DNA from: Rhyzopertha dominica
Lineage: Eukaryota > Arthropoda > Insecta > Coleoptera > Bostrichidae
Assembly: GCA_025024175.1 (NCBI GenBank)
Contig: QCXZ01000041.1
Coordinates: 26,345,786 to 26,409,785 of the forward strand
Length of the DNA: 64,000 nucleotides
Reading direction: 5' to 3'
Below the pieces are notes generated by a model. The model worked only from the letters and a program-made list of their open reading frames with translations. It was not told the origin of the DNA and ran no database searches. Made by a program: the position numbers and the translations under genes. Positions 1 to 12,773 of the stretch are shown one piece after another (the first letter of the stretch is position 1; each line of letters opens with the position of its first letter).

Positions 1-243
1 ATTTTAGTATGAGAAAACGCCTGGGAATGTGTATTTTCAACATATTCTGCAGTGTTTTGTTGGATAATTAACTTTAAGGTTGCAGAAAGCTCACATTTCG
101 GAGCTGCGAGGTGACATTGATCTGCAACCTTCAGTACTATTGCCGTGCATATTGTAGCTTGGCAGCAGTTACAACAAGGCGGTACAAAAAATTCAAAAAT
201 CAACGCCGCCCGCGTTGCATGAATCATTTATAGAAACCCTGTA
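1..243 (-). mobile_element. MITE with ACAGGGTTTCTATAAATG end, cut by window edge
   Basis: The block ends on the right with ATTTATAGAAACCCTGTA. It matches, in reverse orientation, the complete copy at 10809-11092, including the internal stretch around CTCACATTTCGGAGCTG and the CCGCCCGCGTTGCATGAATC end. The other terminus lies left of the window. The short inverted ends and TA-rich borders suggest a mariner-type non-autonomous element; that assignment is inference. Confidence 0.6.
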
Positions 244-2136
244 CCACGCAGTAATTGCACAAAGCACGCATGGGGACATTTCATCGACAAATTCAAGTTC
301 TTAGCCGCATTTGCTTCCACGGCCGGGATATTGACTACCTAAGTTGCGTAGAAGGTACACTAGCGATGTGGACAACGACCACGGCATCTTGAAAGATTTC
401 AAGTTCATATTTTTGGAACCATTACATACCAAAGCTACAATAGCATTGCAAAATATAATGCTTAATAATGATTATACATGTACAATGTTAGTTCGTAAGG
501 AAATGTAATATTTTTAAGAAGCGGCGATGCGAGAACTAAACGCATGTGTGTATTACTTATTAGGATACGAAACTTTATAAACGTATTTAAAGTTACTGTG
601 CTTATAACGATATTTTAATCAAGCACTGTAATAAAATATTTTGTATAGTTTATTCGTATAATGTATTACTTGCTGTCGGGAGGCAGCTCTCGGTGATAAA
701 TATGTGCCTATATCAGTAAAGTACCTATTTTAATAATATATTGCTTCATAATACAAGTACATGATAATATCAAATATTACAATTAATACTGATTTATAAT
801 AATAAAATATCAGGTATTATGTGTTCTAATTTTAAGCTAAGTAATTACACTTTCAATCGGTGACGTGCCTATGCGATATCTCGCAACAGTTTTAAGTGAA
901 ATGTACAGAATGTTCCATAAATAGATGCAGGTATTTACTCAAAGGGGTCGCAGGAAAAATAATACTTATATTCTGATTTCGTATCCATTTTATGCATTTA
1001 TGCTTTATGCGCTGAAGACTTGTTAATTTGGTACTTAATATTTCTATTCCATTGATATATGTTTTTTGTCGTTCTTTTTTATTCTCATTCATTACCAATT
1101 ATGGATAGTTAGAATAGAAATAAATTCATTGCTTGCGATTTTATGTATGTAATTTATGAATGTGTTTTATTTACTTTCTTTTATTCTGTCACTATCGATT
1201 GTCTATATTCTTAATGGGCTGCAATCCCTAATTTTCACGTGCCTGGTATATTTTTGCACCGGTTCTCACTATAGGGGTCTCGAAAACAGGAAGAGAAGCA
1301 ATTAGGTTAAATGAAACAAAAGTTGACCGACATTATGACGAGAAAAGGATGTCCTGAAGCCTGGAAAACAATGCATAGATTTTAAGGTATTGCAAGAAAC
1401 TGAAATTGTATTTTTTTTTCTTTAATAAATCTCATGTTTTTTGCCCGATAACTTTGAACTTTGGACAGGCTGGGTGAAATTAAGTTTTTTATTTCATCAG
1501 AACGGTCTTCAATTTCCTTTTTTTATGGAAGCCATAGTGTATGTTTGCTCTAGATGGCCATTATAGTTTTAATATTTCGAATTCGGGACAAACGTTAAGA
1601 TTTTACACCTAAAAATGAATTAGTTCTTGAAGTCTGAAATCAAAGTAGAAGGAAACCTCATTTATCACAATCGATATGAAAAACTAAATAAAAATCGGGA
1701 GAAACCACTATTTTCACATACTTAAGGTAGGTTCGTTTACTGAGTAAAAAGTACTTCGTTTGTTTCCATATTTATTTCGATAGAAAATTTTGTACATTCA
1801 ATTCTCCGTCAAATTTATGTATTAATATACAGAGCACGGTTAAATATCTTTGTGCACTCTCATATAATTTTTTAGGTCGACCATCGATTAGTCGTGGTAA
1901 ATATGTGTATTAGAAAAAAACTGCTTACTGTACTATGTATGTCTATAGCTTATAAATTTCATTAACTATCGCGTATCATGTAACTTCTATGTATTAAAAG
2001 CAAAAAAAATAAATAATATAGCAGACTGATATATAATATGTGCTCCAAACCTTGTGACGTGTGACTGTTAATAGTATTAATAATACGCAAAACGAGGTAA
2101 GACTTACTGGGGCGCCCTTCATTAATACTATTACAG

Positions 2137-3317
2137 TAAGGTGACCAACCGTCCGGATTTAGCCCGGACAGGTTTGTATTTTTGTTTAAGAGTCCGTATT
2201 TAATATGGCATCCGGATTTGTCCGGATTTTCACAATTTTGTTTGGTTTTGTCCGGTTTTTTTAGGATTTGGCTAAAAAGTATGCAAAATATGTGCACAAC
2301 ATGGTATTTTACTTTTTCATTGTTGTCTCCTCATGCCTCAAGCTTCATGGAGTCAGGCGTTGTTAACTTTATAGTTTCATCTGTCAAATTAATGTCAGCC
2401 ACATACATCTCATCTATTATGTAGATGACTAATTGTTAGGGCATGCGCAGGAAAATATTGTAATGACCCGTAAGTCGCCATATTGCTCGTTCGTAGGGCA
2501 GCGAGTCTGCGCAGTAACTCCCTGGTTTGACAAAGTGAATGGCGAGATGTGCGGCAGGTCCTGTTGTTTGTTGTGACATCATGACGTTTCCGTATTAGGC
2601 TTTTTAGAACACGTGACTTTTGAGCGACTGCCAGGGGGCAAATTTCAAAACGATGCAGCTTCTAGCGCGCTGTCATAGAAACCCCATTATTTAATGCCAA
2701 CGCTAGAGCTGGGACATTCGATTAAATTCAAATCGTTCAATCAATCGCGTAGATTCGGATCATTCAAGTCGTTCATAAGGATCGCGAATTGAAAGTGACA
2801 GCGCTGTCTCTTGTCTCGCCACAGCATATAAATATGCTGTCATGCTGTTTTCTCGTCGTGTGCTGTCGTCAGCCGTTAACCATGTACGACGCACGAACCA
2901 CGCTGATTCATTAGCTGTGAGCCAAATCAAGGCATGAGTCATTCAATTTGAACGACTTGGTCATGAAGGACCCAATTCTATCAGCCACGCGTCCGTTTCC
3001 AGGGTTTCGCAGGCGCGTCCCATGCGTGCGCTTTTTGCCCCCTGGACGCCATATTGGATGACGTAATCTTAAAAAGCCTAATTATAATCTTTACTGCGCA
3101 TGCGTCTGACCCTATCTGCCCGAGGATCATTTATCACAAAATCTTAATAGTATTACATTAAACTTCTAGGTATTTAGTTCTGTGGTGTCAGCGCGTAATT
3201 ACGTAGCCGGCATAACCTAATGCCTGACCATTCCTATTTACTCTTTACTTTATCCTATATTACAAATAGCACCATGGAGGCGTCCGGATTTTCTGGTTTG
3301 GAAAGTTGGTCACCTTA
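2137..3317. mobile_element. hAT-type DNA transposon, non-autonomous, with nested insertion
   Basis: The terminal inverted repeats TAAGGTGACCAAC and GTTGGTCACCTTA are perfect. They are flanked by an 8-bp direct duplication TATTACAG at 2129-2136 and 3318-3325, the length expected for hAT transposition. The interior is richer in GC than the surroundings and contains no transposase ORF. Part of it (2440-2600) is related to 24380-24550 on the opposite strand, and a second element sits inside at about 2596-3081. Confidence 0.85.
2596..3081. mobile_element. Element nested inside the 2137-3317 hAT
   Basis: The segment starts TTAGGCTTTTTAGA and ends TTAAAAAGCCTAA, an inverted repeat of about 12 bp. 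The related sequence near 24370 runs straight from the GACGTTCC side to TAATCTTTACTGCGCATGCG without this block, so it resembles an unoccupied site. A fragment of the same inner element is seen at 36243-36410. It encodes nothing recognisable. Confidence 0.6.
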
Positions 3318-4559
3318 TATTACAGTTGATCCCAGAGTGTGGGAAACATATACGTCCACTACTCTTAAAAATAATCTAAAGGAAAACATAGTTTTTATGT
3401 AACTCAATAGCAGAGCTGTGCGGTACTCCGTATTTAAAAATACTTAATTTCAGTACTTCGAGTACATTTGTTGTACTTGTCTTGGTCAATATGAAGAACT
3501 TAGTACTTGACCATTGTTTACGTACTAAATACATACATTAAACAGTTCCACCAGGTATAATTAAGCGCGTGTTCGTTGCGGTGTCTGCGAACCAATATTT
3601 TTTTAATCCTTTAAAATGCTAACGTGATACCTGATCAATTACCTATATTCTGTCTTCTACCATAGCACTTTATTTTGCTATAGTTATATCCACTTAGGTT
3701 TTATGAACAAAACATCCTAATATTTTAATATTGACTAAGAAACTTACTATCTCGATTTTTAAGATTAGTAATCATCAGCTTTACTGCAAAATAAGAAAAA
3801 TTCAAAAGAAATTGTTTGTTTAGTGCACACATTCTTTTATTTTGTTTTAACAAGGGACTATGTTGTTATCCACACATTTGACTGCAACCACATAACTTAA
3901 ATTTACTTTCAAAATTTAAAATTTGCCTTATTCAATCTTTTATCTTTTTTAGCATAGTAGAGTATAAAAATTACATGATACCACTACTGCAGAACAAAAA
4001 AGTTTGAGTGTAAGTAACACAAGTGTAATTTCATAATCTAGAATTTCAGTTTACACATTAAGACGTTTTCTATGTAGACAGCTTGTATGTATAGAGTGAT
4101 GGCCACGTATGCATATTTCTTTCTAAACTACAATGTAAACTTTATGCCTTAACTTCATTATTTTAAATGGAATATTATGTGTATACCGTAGTACCGTTTA
4201 CAACAGCAAAAATAACAACACAAGCGAGGGCAAACCTAAAACTCGATAAACCGAGGAAGAGCTGTAAAAATAATATTAACTGACAAAAGCTTCTTAATTA
4301 TTCTTCAAGATCATCCAATAATTAAAAGCTTCCGCTGAACGCCTGTTTTCGATTGCGTACATTGTCAATAGCCTTCAATGTAACCCTTTAAGCGATGAAT
4401 TTTTTTAAACTGACGAACGGAACAAACAAAATTATGCTACTTGAGCCGAGTGTTGCCAGCTAACGAGTACTGAATAAAAAAGATAAAAGGACCCATTCAA
4501 CTACGACCTCAGCGGAAGAAATCTATTGAACAACCAACACCAGTAGGAAGGCCCTATTT

Positions 4560-5190
4560 GCCTTAGGTACCGTAATGCATTTCGGTCATAGTCCTAATAC
4601 AAAATCGATTTTTTGCACTTTTAGGTGCTATGGTGCATGTCTGTCATAGTCTTCATCCAATTTGACATATAACATCATACTCAGCATTAAGCAAAATCGC
4701 TTTTTTGCACTTCTAGCTACCATGGTGTAAGTCTATTATAGTCCTGAACCAATTTGGCGTGTACCATCTTACTCAGCATTAAAAATCATTATAAACGACT
4801 ACGACGAGAAAATACAGATTGTTTGCATCTTTAGATAGGGAGCACGAAGCATGTCCGCCGTAGTCTTAATCCGTATTTGACATTTAGGTAGCATGGTGTA
4901 AATCTGTCAGTCTTCATTCAAATATGACATGTACCATCATCACGTTCAATGACCACCCAGGAAGCAAAATCAAGCTTCTGTCCTCTTAGGTACAATGGTG
5001 CATGTTTGTCATAGGCTTAATGCACATTTTTACACAATTAGGTACCATGGTGGATGTCTATCGTAGTCTTAATTCAAATTCGACCAGTACCATCAGAAGC
5101 ATCAAAAATCACCTTCAACGACACCCCTGAAGCAAAATCGATTTCGAATGTAATCATAGTCTTACTCTAATGGTACCCACCTTCAGTGGA
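4560..5190 (+). repeat. Degenerate tandem repeat, ~130 bp unit
   Basis: The phrase TTAGGTACCATGGTGCATGT recurs with changes near 4564, 4622, 4712, 4882, 4987 and 5039. It is followed in each unit by TCATAGTCTTAATC and by GACATGTACCATCAT, and in several by AGCAAAATCGATTTTTTGCA. Spacing is irregular and the units are strongly diverged, as in an old minisatellite. It lies between the copy 0 flank and the gene A promoter. Confidence 0.6.
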
Positions 5191-5689
5191 TTGCGTTAAA
5201 AAGCAGTATTACTCAATGAACTGAAAAAATTAAAAAAATTACATAAAACTTGAATAAGTTTGTAACAAAAGAAAACTTTTTAGTTAAGGCAAATTTGCCG
5301 ACAAACTAATCTAAAACGGACAGACGCCTACCATAATTGTTTCTTATTGAATAGGTAAGGAAAGCAAATTTTATTTTTCCTCGCAATCTGTTACATAAAA
5401 AAAAGTAAATGAAGTATTAGAAAAAACCTTATTAGTTTTGGTTAAGCCAAAACAAATTAAAAGGAGGGTGTGCTAATTTCTACCTTTACCGCGGAAAAAT
5501 AAACTTGCACTAAATCAAAGCATGTACAAAAATTTAAATATCCAGTTTCAACCAATTTCAAAACAAAAGAAAGAGAAAAACAAAATTTTCGACCATTTTG
5601 AGCCTCGCGTATCTATTCTATTTATTCACATCTGAATATTTTATAAGACGATCGCACCTCCTAAAAGGGCTTATAGAACTCCCCCTTAA

Positions 5690-5967
5690 ACAATGTTAAT
5701 ATTATTACGGAACCCCATGTGTATTGTGTACTCGTATATCTCGGCATTTAAAAATCCCGTCCAATTGTAAACGATTCTTTTCTGGGTCACCGCATTTGAA
5801 CACATTCTATTGATTAGGAACTGTGACAACGCAGCGTCGCTTTTTGATTTTGATCACCATAGTCGCGGGCCTCCTAAAAAGATACAACAGTTTTAGCCTG
5901 ACCGTTATTACATAACGTCCTTTTAAGCAGACACTGCGATAATATAAACTTACATCTATAGTTTAAA
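5690..5967 (+). promoter_or_regulatory. Conserved upstream block of gene A (probable promoter/5' UTR)
   Basis: About 270 bp before the start codon aligns with the same interval of gene B (29690-29940). Conserved pieces include GCATTTAAAAATC, GATTAGGAACTGYGACARCG, CAGCGTC, the GTTATTACATAA(A)CGTC segment and AATATAAACTTACAT just before ATG. TATAAA at 5943-5948 lies only 19 nt before the start codon, too close to place transcription start upstream of ATG by the usual ~30-bp rule. It may simply be UTR sequence. No initiator could be fixed. Confidence 0.5.
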
Positions 5968-6036
5968 ATGGCAAGACGAAAGTATTGTTGTTGTGATTTG
6001 AAAACTGAAGCTTTCGTGATTGCTCTACTTTACCTC
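5968..6036 (+). CDS. Tetraspan membrane protein gene A, exon 1
   Basis: The exon encodes 23 residues beginning MARRKYCCCDLKTEAF and ends at TACCTC before the donor GTAAGT, in phase 0. The basic start and the CCC triplet next to the first hydrophobic stretch suggest a cytoplasmic N-terminus that could be palmitoylated (inference). The exon is nearly identical to exon 1 of gene B (29941-30009), and the start codon lies at the same place relative to the conserved upstream block. Substitutions between copies are mostly conservative (ARR/SKR, LL/VV). The first transmembrane span begins here and continues in exon 2 at 14077. The gene resembles insect four-pass proteins of the DUF4728/Pasiflora-like type; I am confident it is a real exon and only moderately so of the family name. 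Confidence 0.8.
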
Positions 6037-9000
6037 GTAAGTAATTATCTTAAATGTATAATTTAATACAGATATATAATAAATTACCCGATTCTTAGTA
6101 AATGGTTTTTAATCTAGAAGAAGCTACGCGCATATGGCATTGCAAAAAAAATTAGAATTATTATGAAGATGATATGTTATCGTAATAAAAAAATTCAAAA
6201 TAATATCTTTCGAAAAAGTTAGCCACAGCTTCTGTTTCTTTTCTTTTTAGAACACAAACTTATAACCTATTCAAGTGTTTTAGGTTTATGTGTTACGTAA
6301 ATGTATTTTTTATGAAACACAAAAACGAAACTGTTTATTAGTTTGCTATAGACTGTTTCAACTTCAATTCTATTATAAATTTTAACACAATCTGGCTCAT
6401 TTGAAACAGAACAAACAACTAACCTAATCCATTGATATATAATATTATTATGTACAATATTTAGTGCAGGTGCTATCAGGTATTTTCGTAGGATCTATTT
6501 ATGGAATCATCTGCAGATAAATTTTATGCGATTTTTAAACAAAAAAAAACGAAAGACAGAATGTAGAATTTTTCCCACCTATTTCAAATACTAAACGAAA
6601 AACATTGAATTCTAATTTGTTGTGTTAAAGAAGCACATCATCGCAAAAGGGCCAGAACTAAGCATACTTTCATGTCCTATCTACTCCGTATTTTGAGCCC
6701 ATAATAAATTGGGGAAGCGAGACCGGATTGTTATTTTTTCAAGAACCTAGTAGATTTGGTTTCAATAATGTATGAGAATCTGAAATTTATGGAAATTGGC
6801 TCCGTTTCGAGTAGTAATTCATCGAGTGCGGCATATTTAAAAGTCCTTGAATCAAACCTGTCCCACCTTCTTTGTTTCCCAAAATACTGTTCCAAATGCT
6901 AAGAATATAACGGTTTGCTCTTCTAACTTACAGTGAAAAGTAAATTAATTTGCTTTGGTGCTAAGAGTTAATTTTCAAATAACCGCCGTAAACGTTTAAA
7001 ATTTCAGGAGCGATACACTCATAATTTGTTTCTTTTTATTTACGTATAGAGTTTTATAATTCTGAAACCTAACAATAATTTCAGAGGATTTTAAAAGCTA
7101 CTAATAACGTTGACCACTTGCTTACTGGAGTAATACGGCCTACTCGTATCTCTGGTAAATTCTAAAATAGGCTATCATTTCTAAAATTTTATCTTTCCGC
7201 AAAATTTCGAAATGTATATATATTTGCAGTTGTAAAATTTTAATAAATCTAGTTCCCTCTGACTGACCCTAGGGTTAATAACGAACGATTTTCTATTTTA
7301 ATTTCGTTAGCTATGACAGCTCAAGAAACTGTTTATTAATGTACAGTGATTTAAATTAGTGACATACTTTAAGTAGTTTCAGATTCATTTAATAATATGG
7401 CAACTTAATCGTTAATTATTAGATGTTTATTTAACCTATTAAATAGCAAAAGTTATTCTAAAATTATTTCTTGTGATTCGTGTCATCTTTCATTCAAGGT
7501 TATCATATTGTTATTGTGCGAATGATGGCGCCAAGGTTATGGTTACGTCACCGTTTAATGTTGTGACCTATAAAGTCCAGTACTTTAGGTACAGTATTTC
7601 CGTAACTGGATATAACAAGAGGTATAATGAACAACAGTTTTAGAATGGTATTCGGAGATCGAGTCCTACTGATAAGAAAAAGTTCCACTAAAAAGTTATT
7701 TGGAATGTCATTTTATACCTCCATACCCGCCTTTACGAAAACAAAATTTTCAATTTATTCATATTCGAATTGTATAAAGAAGCACTGCTTTATGAGAAAT
7801 GAAGTTAAACTTAAAGTAACAAACTTCAACCAAGTATGACAATACAACAACTGATTTACTTTTTGTAGCTATTCATTCTATGTATGTATTCTTTGTTCTA
7901 ACAGTATGGAATATATTGCACTGGTATTTGTCAATTGTTATTGTAATACCTGTATTTCTAGATCATTAGGAAGTGGTTCAGCGTAAACCAATTGCCTCAG
8001 GCGACCTTTGCAGAAGTCCAGTACTAATATTTCAGATGATCTCAGTGGGCACTTGATCGGTCCGTCCTTGGCAATGCAAATCTCTTAGAATATTTAAATG
8101 TTCCGGTTAAAATCTTTCAAGAAGACGTAATTAAGTATCTTGATTGAACTTTCCTTCTATTAAATAAGGTCCAAGTGTTCCAGCGTTATAAGATACGGAA
8201 CACCACACATTCACCTTTTATATAACATTCTAGAGCCCTAAAATTTGAGTTTTCCGATGTCCAACACCGTCAAACTTGAGATAGTACAACACTATAACTT
8301 GTAAATTATAATATAATATATAATAATTAAAAAAATATGTACCGATGGAAAAATGTTTCTTCGATTATTTTTTCTCCAATATTTAGACATCATTCAGGAG
8401 TATGTTTAGTATGTTATTCATATGCCTTAATTTTATTTGCCTTGTAAATCCTGTGGAGTTAGATTTGCTCACACTGATAATACCTGATATGTNCCTTAAT
8501 GGCATCCTATGGTCTATTCTGACCAAATCACCAGCTATTATAATCTTTTTAAAAATCTTGTAGTTGCAGTATGTGACAAAACAGCCTTATTAATACTTTT
8601 AGCGAGTTTTCTTCCACACCAAAGTTCTTTTGTACATTTTAGGTACCATTTTCTTAATTTTTATGGCTGGTGAGTAACCTTGACAATACTCGACAGTAAT
8701 GTAGCTTATATATAATTATTGAATGTATAAGATGACATTATAAATGACTATTTAGTGGATTTTTAGTTTGCCGGTGAGTTTCTGACTCTCTCAGGCCATA
8801 TTTTATACATCTTAGTTTTACAACAACTAGGATTCGATACCTAAATGCCATTCCAAAACAGTTTTTGTTCGATTATGTTAGATATTAATAAATAATTTGA
8901 TTTTGTAGTTGTTATTCTTATTCCATCTACAGCGTGTTGTTTTTACTTGTTTTTATATAAACAGATCCCAACCTGTAGTAAGCAATGCTTACTATTAATA

Positions 9001-10808
9001 TTTTTTTGTGAATATAATTATACCTAAATTTATTCATTTCCGACATTTCTGTGGTCAGCTACAATTCCAGAGAACCTTGACCATGCCGCAGGCCGTAAAT
9101 AACTGTCAGTATAGGAACCTCACATCGTTACAATTTTTGACCTTGCTCATTTACTATAGTGTATAAGTTCTTGGTATACAATTTTGTTGCTACTGCAAAA
9201 CTATAGGCTCTTGTAATTACATGTATATAATTTATAACATGCAGTATATTCTCTGACCGCCTTTGCACGTATTTGTGTAGTTGCACATTCCACAATTAAA
9301 TGTATTATCATTATTTTTTTAATCATTACTAGGTATCATTATTGTTGATAATAATAAAGTAGACATTTTTGTATTTAAATATTATACCGAGTATGCATGA
9401 GTCTTCCTTTCATTCATTCCTCTTTTCGTTGTTGCCAAAATTTAAAATTGATAGCACTAATATCATTCTGATTTTCTGTCACTTTTCTTTCTATAAAACA
9501 GGGTTGTACGATATGGAATATTCATATCGATTTACATGTTTTTTGCACCGCAACGAACTATAGATGGGTATGTTTCACTCTTATTAAAGCTCCTCAGTAC
9601 AGTTTGGTTCTAGTGCAGACATCACCACAGAAGCAATACATGGTTCCCACTATTCGTGTTATACCTCAAAAACAGTTTATTATACGAAACATGTTTCATG
9701 GGTTTTCTAATAACGTCTGTCCACATAATGCGCTTCGGAGGCGAGGTAAAGAAAAAACAAACTATTTTTGTGACATTTTGAGACCTGTGATATTTTGACT
9801 GGCTAGTACAGAGTCGAATGCACCTTTATAGTCAGAATGGCGCACTATTAAAAAGAGCTTTTTCAATTCCTTTCGTTATCGTGGTGTGCTATGCTTTGCA
9901 TCTCGCTTCTTGATCTACATTATTTTTGTTCTACTAGACATTCTAGTTTAAATAAATATTATTACCAACAATATACCTATATTAAAATAGGCCTAATTAC
10001 TTTGCAAAGTATTCATCTGTAGCGTTGCTTTAGAATGAACGACACGTTCAGGCAACAAGAACATAGTATTAATTTCAATGATTATTTGGGAACAGCAAAG
10101 AAAAATACAAGCGCGGTAATTCGCTACACATTACAATCTGAATATAGCACGTGCTGTCACAGTCCCAACAAGTGTGTACCTTTATGCAGCTCCATCCAGC
10201 TTGCTAAGTTTGGTCCCCACCTTCGGCGATTCCACCCTCATTGACCTTTACTATTGTCACATCGTCCTATAGGCAAATAAACAGCCCACCACTTCATCGA
10301 AATATAAAATCGTAGCTTGAAGCGTTTTTTGTCAGCGTTGGTAGCATCTTCAACAGCGAACTGACTTGCATCGCTAGCCAAAAAGGCTTCAAGCTATGAA
10401 GTCTTGGTGAAACACTTAACTATGCTTATGTAACTTTAATAACCCTATAGGTATTTGAGACAACGGAACGACGTTAGAAATTCTTCCAATCTTAGCCATA
10501 GCTTTCTAGTTATACCCTAAGTCAAGATTGGTATAATTTGCATTGGCTGCATGGCTATAGTTGTGATTATTCCTTGTATCTAATGGTTTGTTTCTTTGTA
10601 TGTACAATTGTTATGTAGTTTTTGTTCTGACCATAACACTTCCTAGTGATGCTGACTCTTTAAGTTTTGGTGCTATCAGTTCTTGTTCTTTCTTTTCAGG
10701 TCTTGTGCAGAAATTTTAATTTCTATTTTTTACTTTCTTCTATTTGTTGCTTGTTTCTACCGTCTAGGTCTAGTTGTTATGAGCGTTAATTTTTGTTTTA
10801 ATGTAATA
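6037..10808 (+). other. Gene A intron 1, first part: no gene seen
   Basis: AT-rich intron sequence with ORFs under 75 codons and no recognisable domain. A stretch near 7970-8000 (GGTTCAGCGTAAACCAA) matches gene B intron 1 near 30370, as expected from duplication. A block near 9590-9640 (CAGTTTGGTTCTAGTGCAGA) resembles the second hairpin of the element at 14354-14824. Confidence 0.6.
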
Positions 10809-11092
10809 TAAGGTTTCCGTAAATGATTCATGCAACGCGGGCGGCTTTGATTTCTGAATTCTTTGCGGCGCCTATTTGTAACTGCTGCCAAGCTACTATA
10901 CAATGTGCACGGCGATAGTACTGAAGGTTGCAGATCAATGTCACCTCACAGCTCCAAAATGTGAGCTTCCTTAACCTTAAAGTTAATTATCCCACAAAAT
11001 ACTAAAGAATATGTTTTCTCAGAGGCAAATTGATATAATAGATAATTTTCATAAACGCCCTGGATGCCTGAACCATTTATAGAAACCCTGTA
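10809..11092. mobile_element. MITE, ~284 bp, ACAGGGTTTCTATAAATG family
   Basis: The right end TTTATAGAAACCCTGTATA and the left end AAGGTTTCCGTAAATGATTC are inverted copies, and the body matches 1-243 (reverse) and 15072-15235. It has no coding capacity. The TA-flanked ends beginning ACAGGG are typical of mariner-like non-autonomous elements (inference). It lies in intron 1 of gene A. Confidence 0.7.
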
Positions 11093-12540
11093 TAATGTTT
11101 TATTGGGTATCTCCGTGTGGTGTTCGTGTAATTAATATTTTCTGTACGTTTTATGACTCATGTACTTTTGTTTGATTGTTAATACATTCTATAACTGTTA
11201 CAATGTCTGGTCTTAGTTTTTCATTTTGTTTTCTAATTCCTTTTGTCATTGCTGTTTCTTTGTATTTGTGCTTTTTTTTGTTGTCCAGGCTACATAATAG
11301 CGTGTTTAGATCCCACAGAGCGCTGGTTTCTTTTACGTATTTTGTAAGTTTGTCATTTTTCATTTACACGGTTATTTTATTTACTCATGGTCAAAAATTT
11401 TATTCTGGGAGAGTTTTCTTTAAACTTCTTATTGTACTCATCCGTGTCCTTTCTGTGTTCCTTAATTGCCCCATTTCGGTTTCTCTATCCTGTTGTTTTT
11501 AGATTTTTAGATTCGAGTAAAATCCAAATTCTTACGAAGTATCCCTTTATATAAGCTACTAATAGAGACATAGTGATTAAGTCCTACCTATTGTTATGAG
11601 ATTGGCTGGGAGCAAAAGGTGCAAGATGGAAACAAACAAATACTTGTATCTAGACGAATACAAGAATGGGAAATTATTTGGAATGAATAATAAAATCCAT
11701 AAATTACTTCTAAGTAGAATTAATTTTACCTGCCGATTACGGAAAAAACTCAAAAATATGAAATATCTTGGGTACTCAAAACAGTTGTACTAGTTTTGGA
11801 CATAACAGGTAGACATAAATGACTTCAGGATTAATTGCGGAAAACGGACTCGCCACTCAGGGCGCGTACCCTCTAGAATGGAAAGATTTTGGATATATCT
11901 TGTCTTCATACCAGAACTATGAATAAAAAATAGCAAGCAAAAGAAGTTGGCTAGCAAATTATTTATGTAGGTACATTTAATTTGCATTGACATCCCTAAT
12001 ACTCGACTGACTTCTGCTGCAATTCCAATCGGTTTGTACCATAAAACTAAACAAGTTAATATGGTTAATTCCATACACGTGTACATAGTTGTTAAATTCG
12101 TCGTCAGTAAACCATCCTCATATTATATTCGTGTTTGGTAATTACACGTAAACATATTACGAGGTGTCAACGACAGTAGAAAAAGGTCAACTCGCCACAA
12201 AATTCCTGACGAGTTGACTTCGTTAGCGATTACGGGCATGTGAACGTGAAAATTTGAAGCTATACATTAATTTAAGGGTGAACTTTTGAAATAAGGAAAG
12301 ATAGGAATACGTAATTAAGCATTTGGTGCATACGCCGAAAGTGTTACCGACTTTTCTTTTAATAAAATAATTCCTACTGCTGTTACAATGATTCTGTCAT
12401 AGCCATTACCGTAAAAATGTCTTATTTAATGACTGCAGATTTGTTTAAATGTTTATTAATTAAATAACTTTCACAAAACATAAATAACTAAAATGAACAA
12501 AGCAACATACTCTTCCCAAACTTTCCATACCATAATCCAC
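11093..12540 (+). other. Gene A intron 1, middle: no gene seen
   Basis: The 108-codon ORF at 11176-11502 is a low-complexity hydrophobic translation of T-rich DNA, and the reading frame at 11790-12086 has no domain. Nothing else is supported here. Confidence 0.5.
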
Positions 12541-12553
12541 ATAACCTCTAAAT

Positions 12554-12760
12554 AGCCGGCCTAGCTGGTCTAGTGGATAGCGCGGAAGCGCGACTGCCTA
12601 TGGCCAGATAGGCTGCGGGTTCGAATCCCGTGTAAGGCATGGATGTTGTGAATGTTAAATTATGCAATGTATCTAATATAATTTAATATCAATAAATATA
12701 ATAAACCTAATAAGCTGGCTAATTGCCCTAATATGGCAGGGCCATTAACAAATAAAAAAA
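12554..12760 (+). mobile_element. tRNA-derived SINE with intact target-site duplication
   Basis: The 5' end is tRNA-like: an A-box-like TAGCTGGTCTAGTGG (from 12562) and a B-box GGTTCGAATCC (12618-12628) set in a T-arm CGGGTTCGAATCCCG. An AT-rich body follows, with a short A-rich tail at 12751-12760. The 13-bp direct repeat ATAACCTCTAAAT at 12541-12553 and 12761-12773 brackets it exactly. The acceptor stem no longer pairs well, so this is a retroposon rather than a functional tRNA. It sits on the same strand as gene A in intron 1. Confidence 0.9.
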
Positions 12761-12773
12761 ATAACCTCTAAAT

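Larger units (their letters stand above)
240..4415 (+). repeat. 3' flank of an upstream tetraspan paralog (copy 0), interrupted by insertions
   Basis: This stretch aligns in order with the sequence downstream of gene A (20700-22905) and, more loosely, of gene B (43500-47590). Shared landmarks are the TGCGAGAAC block, the ACTGTCGGGAGGC(A/G)GCTCT block, the ATTAGTCRTGGTAAATATG block, the AGTACTT/GAGTACATTTG block and GCTGAACGCCTGT near 4335. No coding exon of the family lies in it. It therefore looks like the downstream flank of a family member located left of the window. A hAT-type element (2137-3317) interrupts it. Short ORFs here lack any recognisable domain. Confidence 0.65.

Noticed and set aside
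12554..12640. Functional tRNA gene
   Set aside because: A and B boxes are present, but the acceptor stem does not pair, the anticodon arm is altered, and the unit is bracketed by a TSD with an A-rich tail, so it is a SINE.
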